Of a stretch of 64,000 nucleotides of DNA, positions 34,482 to 46,982 are shown piece by piece. A program made the position numbers and the translations under genes. Source of the DNA: Ephydatia muelleri (taxonomy: Eukaryota; Porifera; Demospongiae; Spongillida; Spongillidae); NCBI GenBank assembly GCA_013339895.1, contig JABACO010000154.1:1-64000 (forward strand). The letters run 5' to 3'. Position 1 is the stretch's first letter; the number at the start of each line of letters is the position of its first letter. The notes below the pieces were generated by a model, which was not told the origin of the DNA, did not search any database, and saw only the letters and a program-made list of their open reading frames with translations.

Positions 34482-35944
34482 TTAGAGCATATAACCACCA
34501 CGATCACGTGCATTAAGTTTATGATATGAGTGTTGCAAAGAGAAGAAAAATGGTACCTTGCTGTTGTCCAGCATGCAATAGTGAGCTACGAGACAGCATG
34601 TGAACTGTCGAGCACCATGCATTGCACAGTTACACTACTACAATCACTGAACCGTCTTCATCTACCATGTCTAATTCAAACCGACAGGAAATATAATTCC
34701 CCTTCCCACCCCCCCCCCCCCCCCCCCCCCCCCCAATATAAATCTGATGTGTGTCTGCGAACGAGGCTAAAGGATAAGAATTTTCTCACGTGACTATATT
34801 TCGACATTGGTCGTGGTACTAAATCGTTGCATTTCATCATTTACATCAGAATGCAATAGTTTCAGCGCCAGTTACAATGGTCTTCAATGCGTTCTATGAC
34901 ATTTTGTAGCACTAGCTGGATATTTATACTTGGTGCAAAGTAATGAAAAACTACTGCATAATTACTACTGCAGTAGAAAACCGTAGTAATTCTCTGTAGC
35001 ATTTCAAAATTTTTGTCTTGTGTAGGAGCAATATGACAGTCAAGCAACGGATGTTGAATAAAGAGGATCAAATAGAGGTGATTGTCTGTTGCCACGATGG
35101 GAAGTTAGGTTAGTCCAATTGTGCAACTGCAATACATGTACTTGCAAAATATAAGGTGGTGGTCATTTTGGAGGTAACAAAGTTCTACAGATGAGTTAGT
35201 CACAATTGTATTGCCATGATATGACGAAGCACATAAAGTAATGTGTTTGTACTTGTGAAGTCTGTCATAATACTGTTTAACCCAAAACCACACAATGAGT
35301 TCTACATCTAACTTCTGCAAAGTCTGAAGTCTGGCATCAAGTAGAAATTGACCTTGCAGTTCCATTTATGGGGAAATAGGTGCGTTGTCTTAAGCAGCAT
35401 ATGAATGTAGGCAGTTTTGTATCATACTTGAATCATTGTAATCCTGTGAGGGTTGCAGTTTGATGCTACACGTATATAGTTTTCAACAAAAAAAAATTAC
35501 ATATACCAAACAAGTGTTAACTTTCTTTAAACCATACTCCAGAAAACAAAATGATTTGGTGCAGCAAATCAAATAAGCACATATGGATGAGTATAATTCT
35601 ACCTCAAGACAGGAAAATTAACAAAATTGCTCTTATTTCAAGAATGAAGGTCCCCATCCTCCTCTCTCCCATTAGTACTTTCTTGTTTAGGTTGGCATGG
35701 TTATAACAGTAGTCATAAATAATAAAGGACAGTAGAAAACCCGAAGTAATATAGTGCATGATCAAAATCTCAATCTGTATGGGATAATGATAAACTGCCT
35801 CATACTACGAATGCTGCACTTTAACAAGAGATTACTTCAATTAGTCGGCAATCATAATTTTGTAAGAAAATGTGCTATACCCTCAGCTGATTTTGTTGGA
35901 AGAGCTATGGCCTCTGGCCATTTGGAAATGCATATTGTAAGGCA
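34482..35944. other. No gene seen; contains a 26-base poly-C tract
   Basis: A run of C at 34709-34734 lies in C-rich sequence. The rest is AT-rich with short open frames and no motif I recognise. Confidence 0.45.
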
Positions 35945-36200
35945 TCTGTACTCTTGGATGTTTTGTTGTTTGTATATCTGACCAAGGTCATAATGCTCTC
36001 AATGAGAAACTTTTTGAATTGGTTTCAGGTACTGAAACCAAGTATTTAGTGCATACCACTCTCAAACAAATGGACTTGATGAAAGAATAAGCCAGGCAGT
36101 GACCAGAGCTATTGTAAATTCTCAATCCTGAACAGGATGATTGGGATGAGCACAAAGATGCTATTTTGTTCTCCTATTGCACAAACAACAAAATTCACAC
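35945..36200 (+). pseudogene. Retroviral-type integrase fragment, decayed
   Basis: VCISDQGHNALNEKLFELVS (about 35965-36030) matches the region around the second catalytic Asp. After a small gap SAYHSQTNGLDERISQAVTR (about 36048-36115) matches the third catalytic block, with YHxQTNGLDER. EQDDWDEHKDAILFSY (about 36130-36178) follows. The blocks lie in different frames with stops between them, so this is a Ty3-like pol relic. No LTRs are seen. Confidence 0.65.
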
Positions 36201-37500
36201 CATTTCACTTGAGAGAAGTGGTGCTTCCAGTGGAATTGCAAATGGCAGACGGGCAGTGGCAGAAATATCACAGTTGGATAGTGGTACACTACAATCATAT
36301 GTTGCACAGATAGAAGGTATGAAGCAAAACCTATTTCTGATAGTTGATCTATAGAAATGCACAGAAGAAGCAAAAGACTTTAATAAAATAAAATACATAT
36401 GTCTGAGGAAACCTTATGCTTGTGAGAATTTAAATAAGAAAGCAAGAAAACGTACCCAGGTGGACATGTCCTTACATGATTGCTGTTATAAATGAGAAAG
36501 TATTGTATGCCTCCATAAAAAAAACTTGCAAACAAAATAATTGGATGCAGACTGAAACTTTACCATATATGAAAGAGACAATAGCAATAGTACTAGTCAA
36601 CAGGTGTTGCATTGCAGAGATGAGGATATTAAAATACTGACTAGAAAAAGTACTACATTGCTTGATGCATGATGTTGTTCAAATGAGGAAGGACCAAAAA
36701 TGAAAATCAAGTGGATGACAACACTGTTCATAGCAAAGATTCATACTGACAACAAAGCTCTTAGTGACCAGCTGTATTCTTTACATTTTCTGCATTTATG
36801 AAGAACACGTGCTGCTATTTTGTCATACTGTGCCGATGAAGATGAATTCAATGTAAGGTAATTACAACTGTTCTTTTTTAATAAAAACCTTTCTTTACAC
36901 ATGGAGATCTCATACCCATCAAGTACTCAAATATGCATTTTACTGGCGATGAGTTTGCACTAAGCAGAGATCTGATGACAGATTTATGGCTTCAGTCTCA
37001 TTAGACACAATGAGTCCATTAGGGAGGTTCGCGGTGGTGAATTTAAATTGTCATTTGTAATGATGGATTGTATGAAAGCATTATAGATTTCAAGAAAGTA
37101 AAACCTATCAAAATGATTAAAGAATTATCGAAAAAGTGGACCTGATGTCGTATCGGATAATGAACTGAAATATGCAGTTGTATCAATAACAGAATTCTCC
37201 CTCATGGATAAAACATACTGTTTGATGTTACCTTTGAACTTAGATGCATCATGTGAATGGGGTAATGACTACTAGAAAACAGTGAATTTTGGCAGTAAAG
37301 GATAAGTCTAGATATTGTTGCAACTGTCAATATCCATGCAATTTTATTCATATTGTAATCAGTGTATTGCATTATGTTTACTTCTCCAAGCAAAGCTGCA
37401 ACTAGGAACTCGGTAGATAATGAGATGACACTATCATCAATTGAGCTCAAGGCCTGCTTTGGGAACAGTTTGGAGTAGCAGGATTTCAGAGCACTATATT
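36201..37500. other. No recognised gene
   Basis: AT-rich sequence with many stops in all frames. It may contain further decayed parts of the integrase-bearing element, but I cannot identify them. Confidence 0.35.
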
Positions 37501-37604
37501 AGAAATAATAATAATAATAATAATGATAATATTTCTCAATGCATTGTACAGATAATGCACTGAAGAGGCAAGTAATGGCATGTGTAAATGCACTTATATA
37601 CTTC

Positions 37605-40370
37605 CTATTTAAATGGATACAGTTTACAAAAGGGAGATAAATCTACAGTTTTGAGGCGACACATGAAGGTGATGATATTCTTTGCAGATACAACATGTTG
37701 TGGTAAAGAATTCCAAATAGGAACAACCCGAGATGAAAAAAAGTATAGCCGAAAATCATGACGAGGTATGGTGACCGACTGGAGCCTGTATGAATTCCCA
37801 CGAGTGGAATGAACGTTTGAAATGACTGTAAACATCTCAGCTGCATCAATATCCAAAAGCTTATTCACAATTTTGTAACACATTGTAAGGTCAAAATAGA
37901 TACGACGATATTCTAATGATGACAAATTAAGATTTGCTAACCTGGATGCATAATCCATGCGAGGAAGCCTTGCACGTTTATAAATTTCTCGTGTGAAGTA
38001 ACGCTGTACTCCTTCTATATGTTCAATATCTTTAAACAGCCAAGGATTCCAGACTGGAGTGTTGAATTCTAAAAGTGGCCTAACGTAGGTTTTAAATACA
38101 CGTAATAGAATGCTGACATCACTAGTATGGAAACCTTTTAGAAGTAGAGAACATCTAGAATACGCTTTGGCCGTAATGGATGAGCAATGAATTCCAGGTT
38201 TAAAATCTGATGAAGCATAAACGCCAAGATCACGAATATAAGATACTTGCTCTAAGGTTATCCCACATAATGAGTATGATGTATCAGATATTTGCTTTCC
38301 AAAGGAGATGACATTGCATTTTTGAAAGGCAATGCTAAGTTGCCAATTAGATGCCCAATCACAAAATGCAGATAATGAACATACAAATGGAGATGTATCC
38401 CCAGTAGAATGATGAAAATAAATTTTAGTATCATCAGCGAAGATTTTAGCTTTAACAGGTGATGACAAACAATCTGGAAGGTCGTTAATATATATGAGAA
38501 AAAGAAGTGGACCTAAGACAGAACCCTGAGGAACGCCACTAATGACAGGTAGTGGGGTCGACAAATTTGAACCTATGTAGACATGTTGATATCGATTACT
38601 AAGAAACGACTTTATCCAAGCAAGCAGATGAGAATGGAAACCGTAAGATTCTAACTTTAGTAGAAGCTTTTGATGCGAGACGGAATCAAATGCCTTAGCA
38701 AAATCTATATAAACTGCATCAACCTGCATCTTAGCATCAGATAGCAATGACATTTCATTTAGTGTTACTAAAAGTTGAGTACAAGTAGACCTTTTGGGTA
38801 GAAAACCATGCTGATCTTTTGATAACAGACCATTTACCCTGAGGAAATGAACCATTGATTCAGATTCCATCACTTTACAACATATGCTGGTCATAGAAAC
38901 AGGGCGATAGTTACTAGGAAGTTGACGAGCACCCTTTTTAACAATTGGACACACATAACCGACTTTCCAAACAGCAGGTAAGATACTGCTTTCCATAGAC
39001 ATAGTAAACAGACAACTTAGAGGGAATGCTATTGCGGGAGCAATAGACTTCAGAAAAAATGCCGGAAAACCATCAGGAGTTTTAGAGCATTTGTTTGGTA
39101 GGTTTCTAAGAGATCTCAACACTTTGTCATAAGTAAAACTAATGATATTTAGAGACTTTGTACTTTGTATACGAAGAGGAAAATGTTGGGGTTTGCCATT
39201 GTCTTTAGTAAAAACAGAAACAAAGTATTTATTGAGAAGTTCACATTTGTCACAATCTTCAATAGCCAAAGTACCATCATCACTCAATAGTGGAGGTATA
39301 CCCACACTATTATTAAGTTTGGAGTTAGCATAGGCATAACATCTAGATATGTTCTTGCTTTTAGCAATATCAAGCTCCCTTAAAGAGTAATAAGACTTGA
39401 CTGCATCATCGTATTGTTTAGCATACTGTCGATATATCAGCTTATTCTTGGGGTACCAGTATTTTTTCTTTAGAAGTAAGGAACGAATGTGCTTTGGAAC
39501 AGAAGATTTCCTAGGATGAATACGAGAAAGGGGTACAAATTGAGAGACTGAATACTCCAAAACTTGTGATATTTTAGTCCAGAATTCATCTGCATTTAGA
39601 CTGGTATTGTAAAGTAATAACCAATCAACATCTGATAGATACGATATAAGAGAAGGGTAGTCAGCATGTCTAAAGTCTCGAAAACAAGGACTATGATTGG
39701 GTTTAGGTATACCAGGACAAAGGATTGAGAAGTCCACTGCGCTATGATCACAGGTACTGGAGAAAGGCTCAACAACTGCTAAGTCATGGATTAAACATGG
39801 GTTCGAAGCAAAGACAAGGTCAATACAATTTGGGCCATCTGTAGGACAATCAACAACTTGTGTAAGACCATTCTGAAGCGTGCAGGTTACAAAATTGTTC
39901 TGTGCAATTGAACCATGGCCTGATGGAATCTTCCAGTTAATATGAGGATAATTGAAGTCACCAACATAAAACACACACCCTTTGGTATATGTATTTAAAA
40001 GGGAACAAATACAAGCAGTGTGGCCAACATCATATGCCAAAGAAGGTGGGTTATAAATACATACACAGCGAATACATGGATAACCACTAACCAAGAGATC
40101 AAGAACAATACATTCCAGTGATAAGAATACAGGGTCAAGATCAACAAAAACAGCCTTTAATGAGTTTTTCACAAATATTGCAACACCACCATATCCACCA
40201 CCTCTATCTTTTCTGAAATATTATACACATAATTGCAGCCAAGTTTCGGTAACAAAGATAATATCATATTTGGCAGATTTTAGTAGCATATAAAGAGTAG
40301 TTAACTTATTGCATAAAGAACGTGCATTGAATAACTTACAATGAAGAAAGCCAGAACTTGCCTCGTGTCC
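37605..40370 (-). pseudogene. LINE ORF2: endonuclease and reverse transcriptase
   Basis: An open frame of 855 codons (40172-37605) with about 49 further in-frame codons upstream, interrupted by TAA at 40221-40223. The upstream part reads as the start of an APE-type endonuclease (NARSLCNKLTTLYMLL, IIFVTETW). About 20 codons normally following ETW appear deleted around the stop. Within the 855 codons: GDFNYPHINW near 71, CDHSAVDF near 141, then reverse transcriptase blocks NYRPVSMTSICCKVMES near 421, DAVYIDFAKAFDSVSH near 485, SGVPQGSVLGPLLF near 545 and FADDTKIY near 578, with the catalytic Asp pair. The frame is the same as ORF1, separated by one TAG. Confidence 0.85.
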
Positions 40371-41210
40371 CTAACAATTACTAGCAGGCTGAGCAGACTC
40401 AGTATTGCCTATCCCTGATGTAGCAGTACTACCGGTTGTACGTTCTTTTACCGTCCAAGTACCCACATTTCCACGCCTGTCAATAAAGAACTCACGACCA
40501 GTTTCATCTTTCTTCTGCCTCAAAACATTATACAGTTCTTTAATTCTCGAACGCTCAACAAAGGAATAAGAACGGCGAATAAATACAGACTTGTACTTGC
40601 TTGAATCTCTCAACAATTTAGCTTTTTTGAGTAACGAGTTATGGACAATCGAGGAAGAAAGTCGGACCTTGAGTAAGCGCGGCTTAGATTGGGAAACACC
40701 GACATCTGATTGCACTTTGCCTAGCCGGAACACGTCCACAGCCTTTACATCATTCACACCAAGAGAGTCAAAAATGTCCTTGACAGTTTCAAAGTCTTTG
40801 ATGGTACTACCCGTTTCAGGAAGCCCATATAAAATCACGTGGTCTCTGTTATTGATGGCCGAGACAGCGTCTTTTACCGCTTTATCAACATCAGGAGAAC
40901 AGACACGCTGAGCAGGGAGTAAAGAGTCCTTTAGGTCGCTAAATTTCTCTTCCACTCGAGCAACAAACTCATCTAGCTTTTTCTCCACTTCTTCTAGTTT
41001 AGCCGGCAAACTTCTAAGTCTAGCTTCGCAACATGGACAAGTGACGCAAACCTTCTTGACAATAGCCAGAACGTCTGAAACAACCTCAGAATAGGTAGAA
41101 GAACACTTGGCGTGAAAAAAGGAACCACAATAGCTACAAGCCAAGCCCAAAGGCGATGACAGGTCCACACTTTTTTTGTCACATACGCAGCACTGCTTTC
41201 CAGGCGCCAT
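40371..41210 (-). CDS. LINE ORF1: PHD-like finger and coiled-coil protein
   Basis: 279 codons starting MAPGKQCCVCDKKSVD. Residues 7-60 hold paired Cys/His motifs (CCVC, CSYCGSFFHAKC, CPCC) like the PHD-type finger of CR1-type ORF1 proteins. A coiled coil follows at about 70-95 (LEEVEKKLDEFVARVEEKF), then a domain with VILYGLPETG and FRLGKVQSD, like the RNA-binding-type region in such ORF1s. It probably binds the element's RNA. It is intact. It ends PASNC then TAG, directly followed in the same frame by ORF2. Confidence 0.8.
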   Translation of the reverse strand: MAPGKQCCVCDKKSVDLSSPLGLACSYCGSFFHAKCSSTYSEVVSDVLAIVKKVCVTCPCCEARLRSLPAKLEEVEKKLDEFVARVEEKFSDLKDSLLPAQRVCSPDVDKAVKDAVSAINNRDHVILYGLPETGSTIKDFETVKDIFDSLGVNDVKAVDVFRLGKVQSDVGVSQSKPRLLKVRLSSSIVHNSLLKKAKLLRDSSKYKSVFIRRSYSFVERSRIKELYNVLRQKKDETGREFFIDRRGNVGTWTVKERTTGSTATSGIGNTESAQPASNC

Positions 41211-42109
41211 TTTTTAGTCAGATTGAAATGCAGATTTTGTTATACTTTGTCACATCTATACTACTAATACATCAGATTTGTGGTCTGATTATTTCCACCA
41301 TCCCTGCAATAGTTGTTGCACTTAATAATGTAGAGCAGCAGACCATTTGGCATTAAATTTAGTGCATATGCAAATGCATTATACCACAAGCCTCTGTTTC
41401 AACTAGAGATATCAGTTATATAATGAGTACTGTGTCAGCAAAATGAAAAGCCATTGTGTCAGTTGCCTTGAAAAGGGCAGAATGCTTCCTTTTCCCAGCA
41501 TTTGGAGGAATTTTTCAAGATGTTCAGTGGTGCATGGCACAAGAGACCATCCAGGTCCACTGGCTGTAGAAAGAAGCCATTAGTTGGTCATGAACCACCA
41601 GGACGTATATGTTTCATTCATTTTGTCAATGCTGTATTTTCATTGTTCGCATAACATAAATATTTAGTTAATCCCCTGTGAATGATAATGTAATATATGA
41701 GCGCTACTAATATATCACATTTTGTCTTAATATTGGTTACAGAGTGTTTAGCATAAATGTACAAAACCCATGTACATGTACATGTATAAGACTTATTTAT
41801 GTAACAATAAAAATAGCAATTTGAAAAGAATTAGAAAACAGACTCATTTACGAGGCAAATGAAGTTAAATAAACAAATTCATTCTTCCGGCATTTGGGAA
41901 CGTCTGTAATGAAAATTACATAACTTTAAAACTCACGTAGGCTTCGTTAAAAACTTGCAGCTGATTGAATACAGCCAGTAAAGTTAATGTGTTGCTAAGC
42001 AGGTGAGAGTGAACCTACATGTATCACTACAAGTCCTTCAATCAGCATTCAACAATTAGCCAGCACCGTTCAGCACGATAAACTTCCAACCGCAATTAAG
42101 TCTTCATTG

Positions 42110-42275
42110 CTTGTACTTTCCTACTACGCATGTTCTGCTATCCACATTCAGAAGATAACCAGTTGTGCAAGAACAAGAGTAACTTCCAACAGTATTGGTG
42201 CATGTTTGATTGCAATTTCCATCATGTCTATAGACTTTATAATCCTACCAGCACATGTTCTTGCATCACCATGGT
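42110..42275 (-). pseudogene. EGF-like exon copy in the left arm
   Basis: On the minus strand it encodes the Cys pattern of an EGF repeat (GNCNQTC, SYSCSC, SRTC), a reversed copy of the exon at 63060-63165. It is close to the EGF exons at 57249 and 58005 in the receptor gene. Here it has no flanking gene on the same strand and is next to retroelement sequence. Confidence 0.6.
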
Positions 42276-42339
42276 GTGGGTCTTCCTAATCTCCAGCAGT
42301 TTGCACACTTCTTTCACCAGCTGAGATTCGAACTGTCTG

Positions 42340-42996
42340 CCCTGGTGACTATGTAATAGTGATAGCTCCGGTGGTGAGAATCGAAAAAAACATTTCGTCT
42401 ACTAATTTACGGGCCACTGTTGCTGCTTCCTGATTGGGTATTCCGTGCGCCTCTGCCCATTTCGTGAAGGGATCCACTGCTACCAGCACGTATCTGCTCC
42501 CAGTCATAGATTTCGGGCGTCCCTGCATGCCGAACTCAAAATGCAACCTGTGGTTTGTCGAGCTCCCCGAGGAACTGGTTCAGAGCCAAACGCTCACGCG
42601 CTGCCTCCTCGAGGTCAGGGTATGCTTTGTCAAAATGTCAGCATAGGTACCCAGTCCCTCTTCTTTGCGTCTGTTTCTCGACCGCTACGTACACCTCACG
42701 TTTGCTGTCGGGGTTAAAACGTTTAGCCAGAGCTTTCATACACTCACTATAATCGTTTTCTAACGGCCTCAGAACACCGCGAAAAGGCAGCCTGCGCTAT
42801 TCCTGTCAACCGAACGCGTAATCACTTCACCTTTTCCTCCGCACTCTCCCATTTGTTAATAGCAGCGACGTGCTTGAAGTGGGTCTCCCAGTCTAGCCAG
42901 CTTGTCTTCTCGCCGTCGAAGGGGTCCGGCAGAAGCACAGGTCGTTGCGCCATAGCCATTGCCGACAGGTCAGTGGTCAATGCCGACTACGCCAAT
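42340..42996 (-). pseudogene. Rearranged Ty3-like gag/integrase fragment, left arm
   Basis: Read on the minus strand: a gag start just inside the LTR (MAMAQRPVLLPDPFDGEK near 42950), then degenerate gag, then a jump into integrase (MTGSRYVLVAVDPFTKWAEA at about 42510-42450 and a block corresponding to HQGRQFESQLVKEVC). The rest of pol is missing. A 153-base LTR-like segment adjoins at 42996-43148. Confidence 0.7.
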
Positions 42997-43148
42997 GTAA
43001 GGGCTTAGCCGCTAGTGTATAATCAACAGTCTCACAGGTATCAGACTGATCATATCATCAAGGGTGTGCGCGTGATCTTCCGCGCATGCGTTAATTATCT
43101 TTACACTTATATACATGTATATGCAGAACCCGCTGTTAGGGTACGACA
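42996..43148 (-). repeat. Solo LTR-like segment, left arm
   Basis: 153 bases reading TGTCGTACCC...CCCTTACA on the minus strand, followed by TTGGCGTAGTCGGCA, a typical primer-binding context. No second LTR is found beyond the integrase fragment. Confidence 0.6.
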
Positions 43149-43555
43149 TGGTGCATTTTCAATGCCACTTGTACTTACCGTTCCTACTCACCCCTCCCTT
43201 TCAACCACACATACACTTGCATGTAGTAACCATGCTTGAACCACTCATGGCTAAGTAAAGAATAATGTTGTAGGATTAACTGTTGATTACACCCACCACT
43301 AAACAGTTTTAAATTTAAATTAAGAAGCTGTTTTACAAAATTTTGAACTGTAGCAATGTACCTACTTTTTCCACCATCAATCCCCCATCCAAAGTTAAAA
43401 ATTATCAATGGCTGGTTATATCTAAAACGTCGACCAATTTTCTCAGCGAGGATGATTCATATAGTAGTGTCAATTACAAGAATTAGTTTGCTGCAGATGA
43501 CAGATATGAGCCCTGAAACTCCAGTGTGAAATTTTATTATTTACTCCTTGATATT

Positions 43556-43556
<1 letters not shown>

Positions 43557-43592
<36 letters not shown>
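43557..43592. repeat. (CA)n microsatellite
   Basis: About 18 CA units. Its counterpart in the right arm is a (GT)n at 61700-61730. Confidence 0.9.
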
Positions 43593-43594
<2 letters not shown>

Positions 43595-43615
43595 ATTACC
43601 AGGATAACAACAAAT

Positions 43616-44433
43616 GGGTCAGTTTCCGAGAAAATGAGCCTTCGCTATATATATATAAAAGTTATAAAATCATTCACGTTTGAATCGCTATAACTTCCGA
43701 ACGGTACACGCCATCAACATCCTATTTTCAACACTTCATACCACACCATTTCTCTATGGCAGAACATGTTTTGGGGTCTTGCACTTGCTCCTTGCCAGTA
43801 TTGCAACGTTCGATACCCCACCGGGTTCAAACCCGCTATAACTTTCTGTAGGAGTAATCAAATCGCTTCAAATTCGGTTTGTAGGTGGAGAGGTCCTATA
43901 TCTATCTATTTGTTCTGTTCGTTAATTTTTATGCAATCCGTTACGGAGATACAGTTGAACAAACTACGTGCACATTTTCGCGCTCGTTTCGCGCCAATGA
44001 TTTGGGCAAATTGCGCTCCGCTCAATGTATGGGGAGGCGGGGATTATTACATTGGCGCGAATCAAGCGGGAAAACGTGCACGTAGTTTATTCAACTGTAT
44101 CTCCGTAACAGATGGCATAAAAATTAACGAACAGAACAAATCGATAGGTATAGACCTCTCTATCTACATACCGAATTTGAAGCGATTTGATTACTCCTGC
44201 CGAAAGTTATGACGGGTTCATACCTTGTGGGGTATCGGACGTTGCAATACATGCACGGAGCAAGTGCAAGACCCCAAAAAGTGTTTTACCGTAGAGAAAT
44301 GGTGTAGTATGAAGTGTTGAAAATAGGAAGTCAATGGCGTGTACCGTTCGGAAGTTATAGCGATTCAAACGTGAATGATTTTTATAACTTTTATATATAT
44401 ATAGCGAAGGCTCATTTTCTCGGAAACTGACCC
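43616..44433. mobile_element. 818-base foldback element
   Basis: Near-perfect inverted arms: GGGTCAGTTTCCGAGAAAAT at the left and its reverse complement at the right. Ends GGGTCA/TGACCC resemble those of the 1.1-kb element at 14332-15430, so both may be mobilised by one enzyme family. The open frames inside (43766-44212 and others) arise from the palindrome. Confidence 0.85.
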
Positions 44434-45869
44434 ATATATCATAACCCTCATGAATGAAATTATTCAAAGCCCTATATTATCAACGTTATTCAAGATTGGA
44501 GTAAAGATTATTGATTTCATTACTACTACTAAGCAGCACAAGGTCTGAATATGCGGTGGAACAGCAATCAATAGGGGCGTTATTATTACCATCATGCTAT
44601 AAATAACTATCACTAATTAGTCCAGTATTAAATGAAGTGAAAAAATTGTAATGGATGTCTAATTGTGCGTTACTGAAACTCAGAGTTATTAAAATCGTTA
44701 TGGTCACATAATCTTTTTCAAGTTTAAATAATAAAATGCCAATCAAATTTCACACTGTCATCAAAGTTTATAAACTACGTTATTAGTTGCACAATATAGT
44801 TAACAACAGGCTTTAATAAGTTATCGAGTTGCAACAAAAGCTATATTGGCCTAAACGTGGTTATTGTAGTACTAGATTTTATTTGTATCATTATTCACCT
44901 GTCGGTTTATTTGTGGACATTCTGTATAATCAAGCATATATCGAATTACAAGCGAAATCTACAGACCTGCTTTCCTCATCGGGGCAGCCTATTTCCGTGT
45001 GCAACATGCGCACATTATGCACAATATTCTTTACCTCATTGGCACTGCCAGGTCAAATAAAGTTCTTTTTTTTTTAATGGTGCAGTATCCTCTTTTTCCC
45101 CCGTGTTGACTGGTTCCTTCTAAATGAAGGCTTAAGTAAGCTATTATGTATCCGGAATAGCCTTATGGTCCAATGTTTTATAACTTATATAACCAAGTGG
45201 ATATAGTTTATATTGAGCCATTGGCCCATTGAGGGATGAAGACTATCTGCCAGGGAGCATAGATTCGTATATAATCTATGCAGGGAGAGAGGACAACCAA
45301 TACAAGTATCTGCAGGCAGGGCGGACACATGTTACTTGTGTGGATAGATCACTATAATGGTATGGCATCACGTAGTACCAGAGATTATCTCTGGTGACTC
45401 ATACTGTAACAGCGATTAAATTATCATCCTTACATACGTGTGGGTGTGGGGACGAGATTATTGTCCGGGGACCCTTAGAGTAGGTGTGCTGCCCGGGGGT
45501 GCAAGATTTCCAGGCACAATTATATCCGTCAGCACTGGTGTGCCTTGCCACCCAGAAACATTTGGAACACCGCGCACACACAATGGAGAAATCTGTGACA
45601 CTAATTACCTCCTTTCCGAAGCCTTGGAATGCCCACACCTCTTGTTTTTTATAATGGGGATATCTTTGTGCATGGCTTCCTCTACAAATGTTCAGCTGGG
45701 CTGAACAAGTCCACTAAGTTACGTTTGCGGAATGTCTGCACGAAGACGGAAGACCCTCGCAGTGACGAAAATTGAGTTGGAGTCGTATTTAGATAGCAAT
45801 GGAGAGCGTCTTTATATGCTAGCCAGCATGAACAGTGAGCCAACAGCTGCAGGCAGTGGTACAGCCGTG
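44434..45869. other. No recognised gene
   Basis: AT-rich to about 45300, then higher GC. Open frames at 45438-45704 (+) and 45399-45638 (-) have no motif I can identify. Confidence 0.35.
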
Positions 45870-46410
45870 GTCGTAGTCTCGTCCCCGGACCCAATTATTC
45901 ACAGCTGCGGGTGGATTACATCACCGCTACGCGAATGGAGTGTGTGGACAACAAAGTCGTTCCAAACCGCGCCTGATTTTAGGCGCACAATCAGAATGCA
46001 GAGCACCCGTGTACGTTTCAACACGTTTTAGCACAGATACGTTTTAGTCATGGCCACCTATCGCGCGTCGTTTCTTTCAGCGTTCAGTGGTCCATGCCCG
46101 TGCTGAACTGAGCCGAAAAGAAACGGACCGCGGAAGCTGAGTGCGAAAACTATGAAGCAGAGCCCCAAAAGAACGGGGGCTGCATGCTGAACGCGTGAAA
46201 GCTGCTGAACGCGAAAGGTAATGATTACTAAGACGGGGTTAATCAATTACACTTTTTTCGCGACGTCAAGGGTGCTCTACCAGATTTCTGCGCTTTGTTG
46301 AGGCATTTGTCCAGACCCTCCATTCGCGTAGCGGCCGGTGATGTAATACATCCGCAGCTGTGAATAATTGAGTGCGGGGACGAGACTTTCGTGGTCGCAG
46401 TTACTCCTCG
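45870..46410. repeat. Inverted pair of a short dispersed repeat
   Basis: A phrase at about 45870-45960 (GTCTCGTCCCCGGACCCAAT, then TTCACAGCTGCGG and TACGCGAATGGAG) recurs in reverse at about 46315-46400 with differences. The short protein-like matches on opposite strands (IIHSCGWITSP and IIHSCGCITSP) come from this repeat and are not evidence of a gene. Confidence 0.6.
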
Positions 46411-46553
46411 CGCGTGATGGGAAAATCCAGAGTCCGCTAGTGGAAAATAAACGAGAGACCACACCGCTTGCATGGAGCGTCTGATGAAGAGTGATGAGAG
46501 AAGGCCGCGGGACAGAGAGCAGGTGCACACAGCAACATCTGATTCATCGATGC

Positions 46554-46628
46554 GTGTCACTAGAGATTGTGGATAGGGCACTCGATTTATCAAAAATCGA
46601 GTGCCCTATCCACAATCTCTAGTGACAC
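46554..46628. repeat. Perfect 35-bp hairpin
   Basis: The arm GTGTCACTAGAGATTGTGGA..., 35 bases long, is followed by the loop ATCAA and the exact reverse complement. It could be a tiny foldback element, or a transcribed hairpin if the region is expressed. Confidence 0.85.
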
Positions 46629-46979
46629 TCATCAATCAGTTTTTGCTGTGTGAAGAAGCAAAAAACCGCGCTGAAACTGTGGGATACATACATGTAGCTC
46701 GCTTTTGCCGAGGCTGTGACTCAAACGGGGACATGGAAACTCCATCAGTGCCTCATTGTAAATAGCCAGCCACTTGAGAAACGACATGTACAACTGAAGG
46801 GCCAAGAAAAATCCTTTGATTTCCATGGAGAAGATGCATGTCATGTATCAGTTTACCAGTTTAGTAATTTACGCTCATGTGCGCTCTCCTCAGGTCTTTT
46901 CGACAACAAATCTTCAATGCATGCTCGCAAGAAGCCCAGTCTTTGCCTTCATGACTTGTCCACGTCTGTGTAGCTCCGA

Positions 46980-46982
46980 GAC
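46980..46982. repeat. Target-site duplication GAC, left
   Basis: GAC before the EnSpm element, repeated at 52802-52804 after it. Three bases is the expected duplication for EnSpm/CACTA transposons. Confidence 0.85.

Larger units (their letters stand above)
37501..41215 (-). mobile_element. CR1/L2-type LINE, nearly full length
   Basis: Read on the minus strand, it has ORF1 (zinc finger plus coiled coil), ORF2 (endonuclease and reverse transcriptase), a short 3' region and a 3' (ATT)n tail (plus-strand 37504-37530 AATAATAAT...). The element starts close to the ORF1 start codon, so the 5' end may be slightly truncated or the 5' UTR very short. ORF2 has one internal stop in the endonuclease, so the copy is probably inactive. 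The reverse transcriptase is open throughout. Confidence 0.85.
41279..43613. repeat. Left arm of a large inverted duplication
   Basis: Matches the reverse complement of 61678-64000 over at least 2.3 kb with few differences by eye; the right arm runs off the window end. It includes a Ty3-like fragment (minus strand here), one EGF exon and a (CA)n tract. The match ends at 43613, three bases before the foldback element at 43616. Confidence 0.85.

Noticed and set aside
43820-43835. GGGTTCAAACCC resembling a tRNA T-arm
   Set aside because: No matching acceptor, D or anticodon arms around it. It is part of the foldback element.
43766-44212. 148-codon plus-strand frame
   Set aside because: Lies wholly inside the palindromic foldback element; the two halves encode unrelated reversed sequence.
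45732-46593. Opposite-strand proteins sharing IIHSCG-ITSP
   Set aside because: The similarity comes from an inverted pair of a short dispersed repeat, not from two genes.
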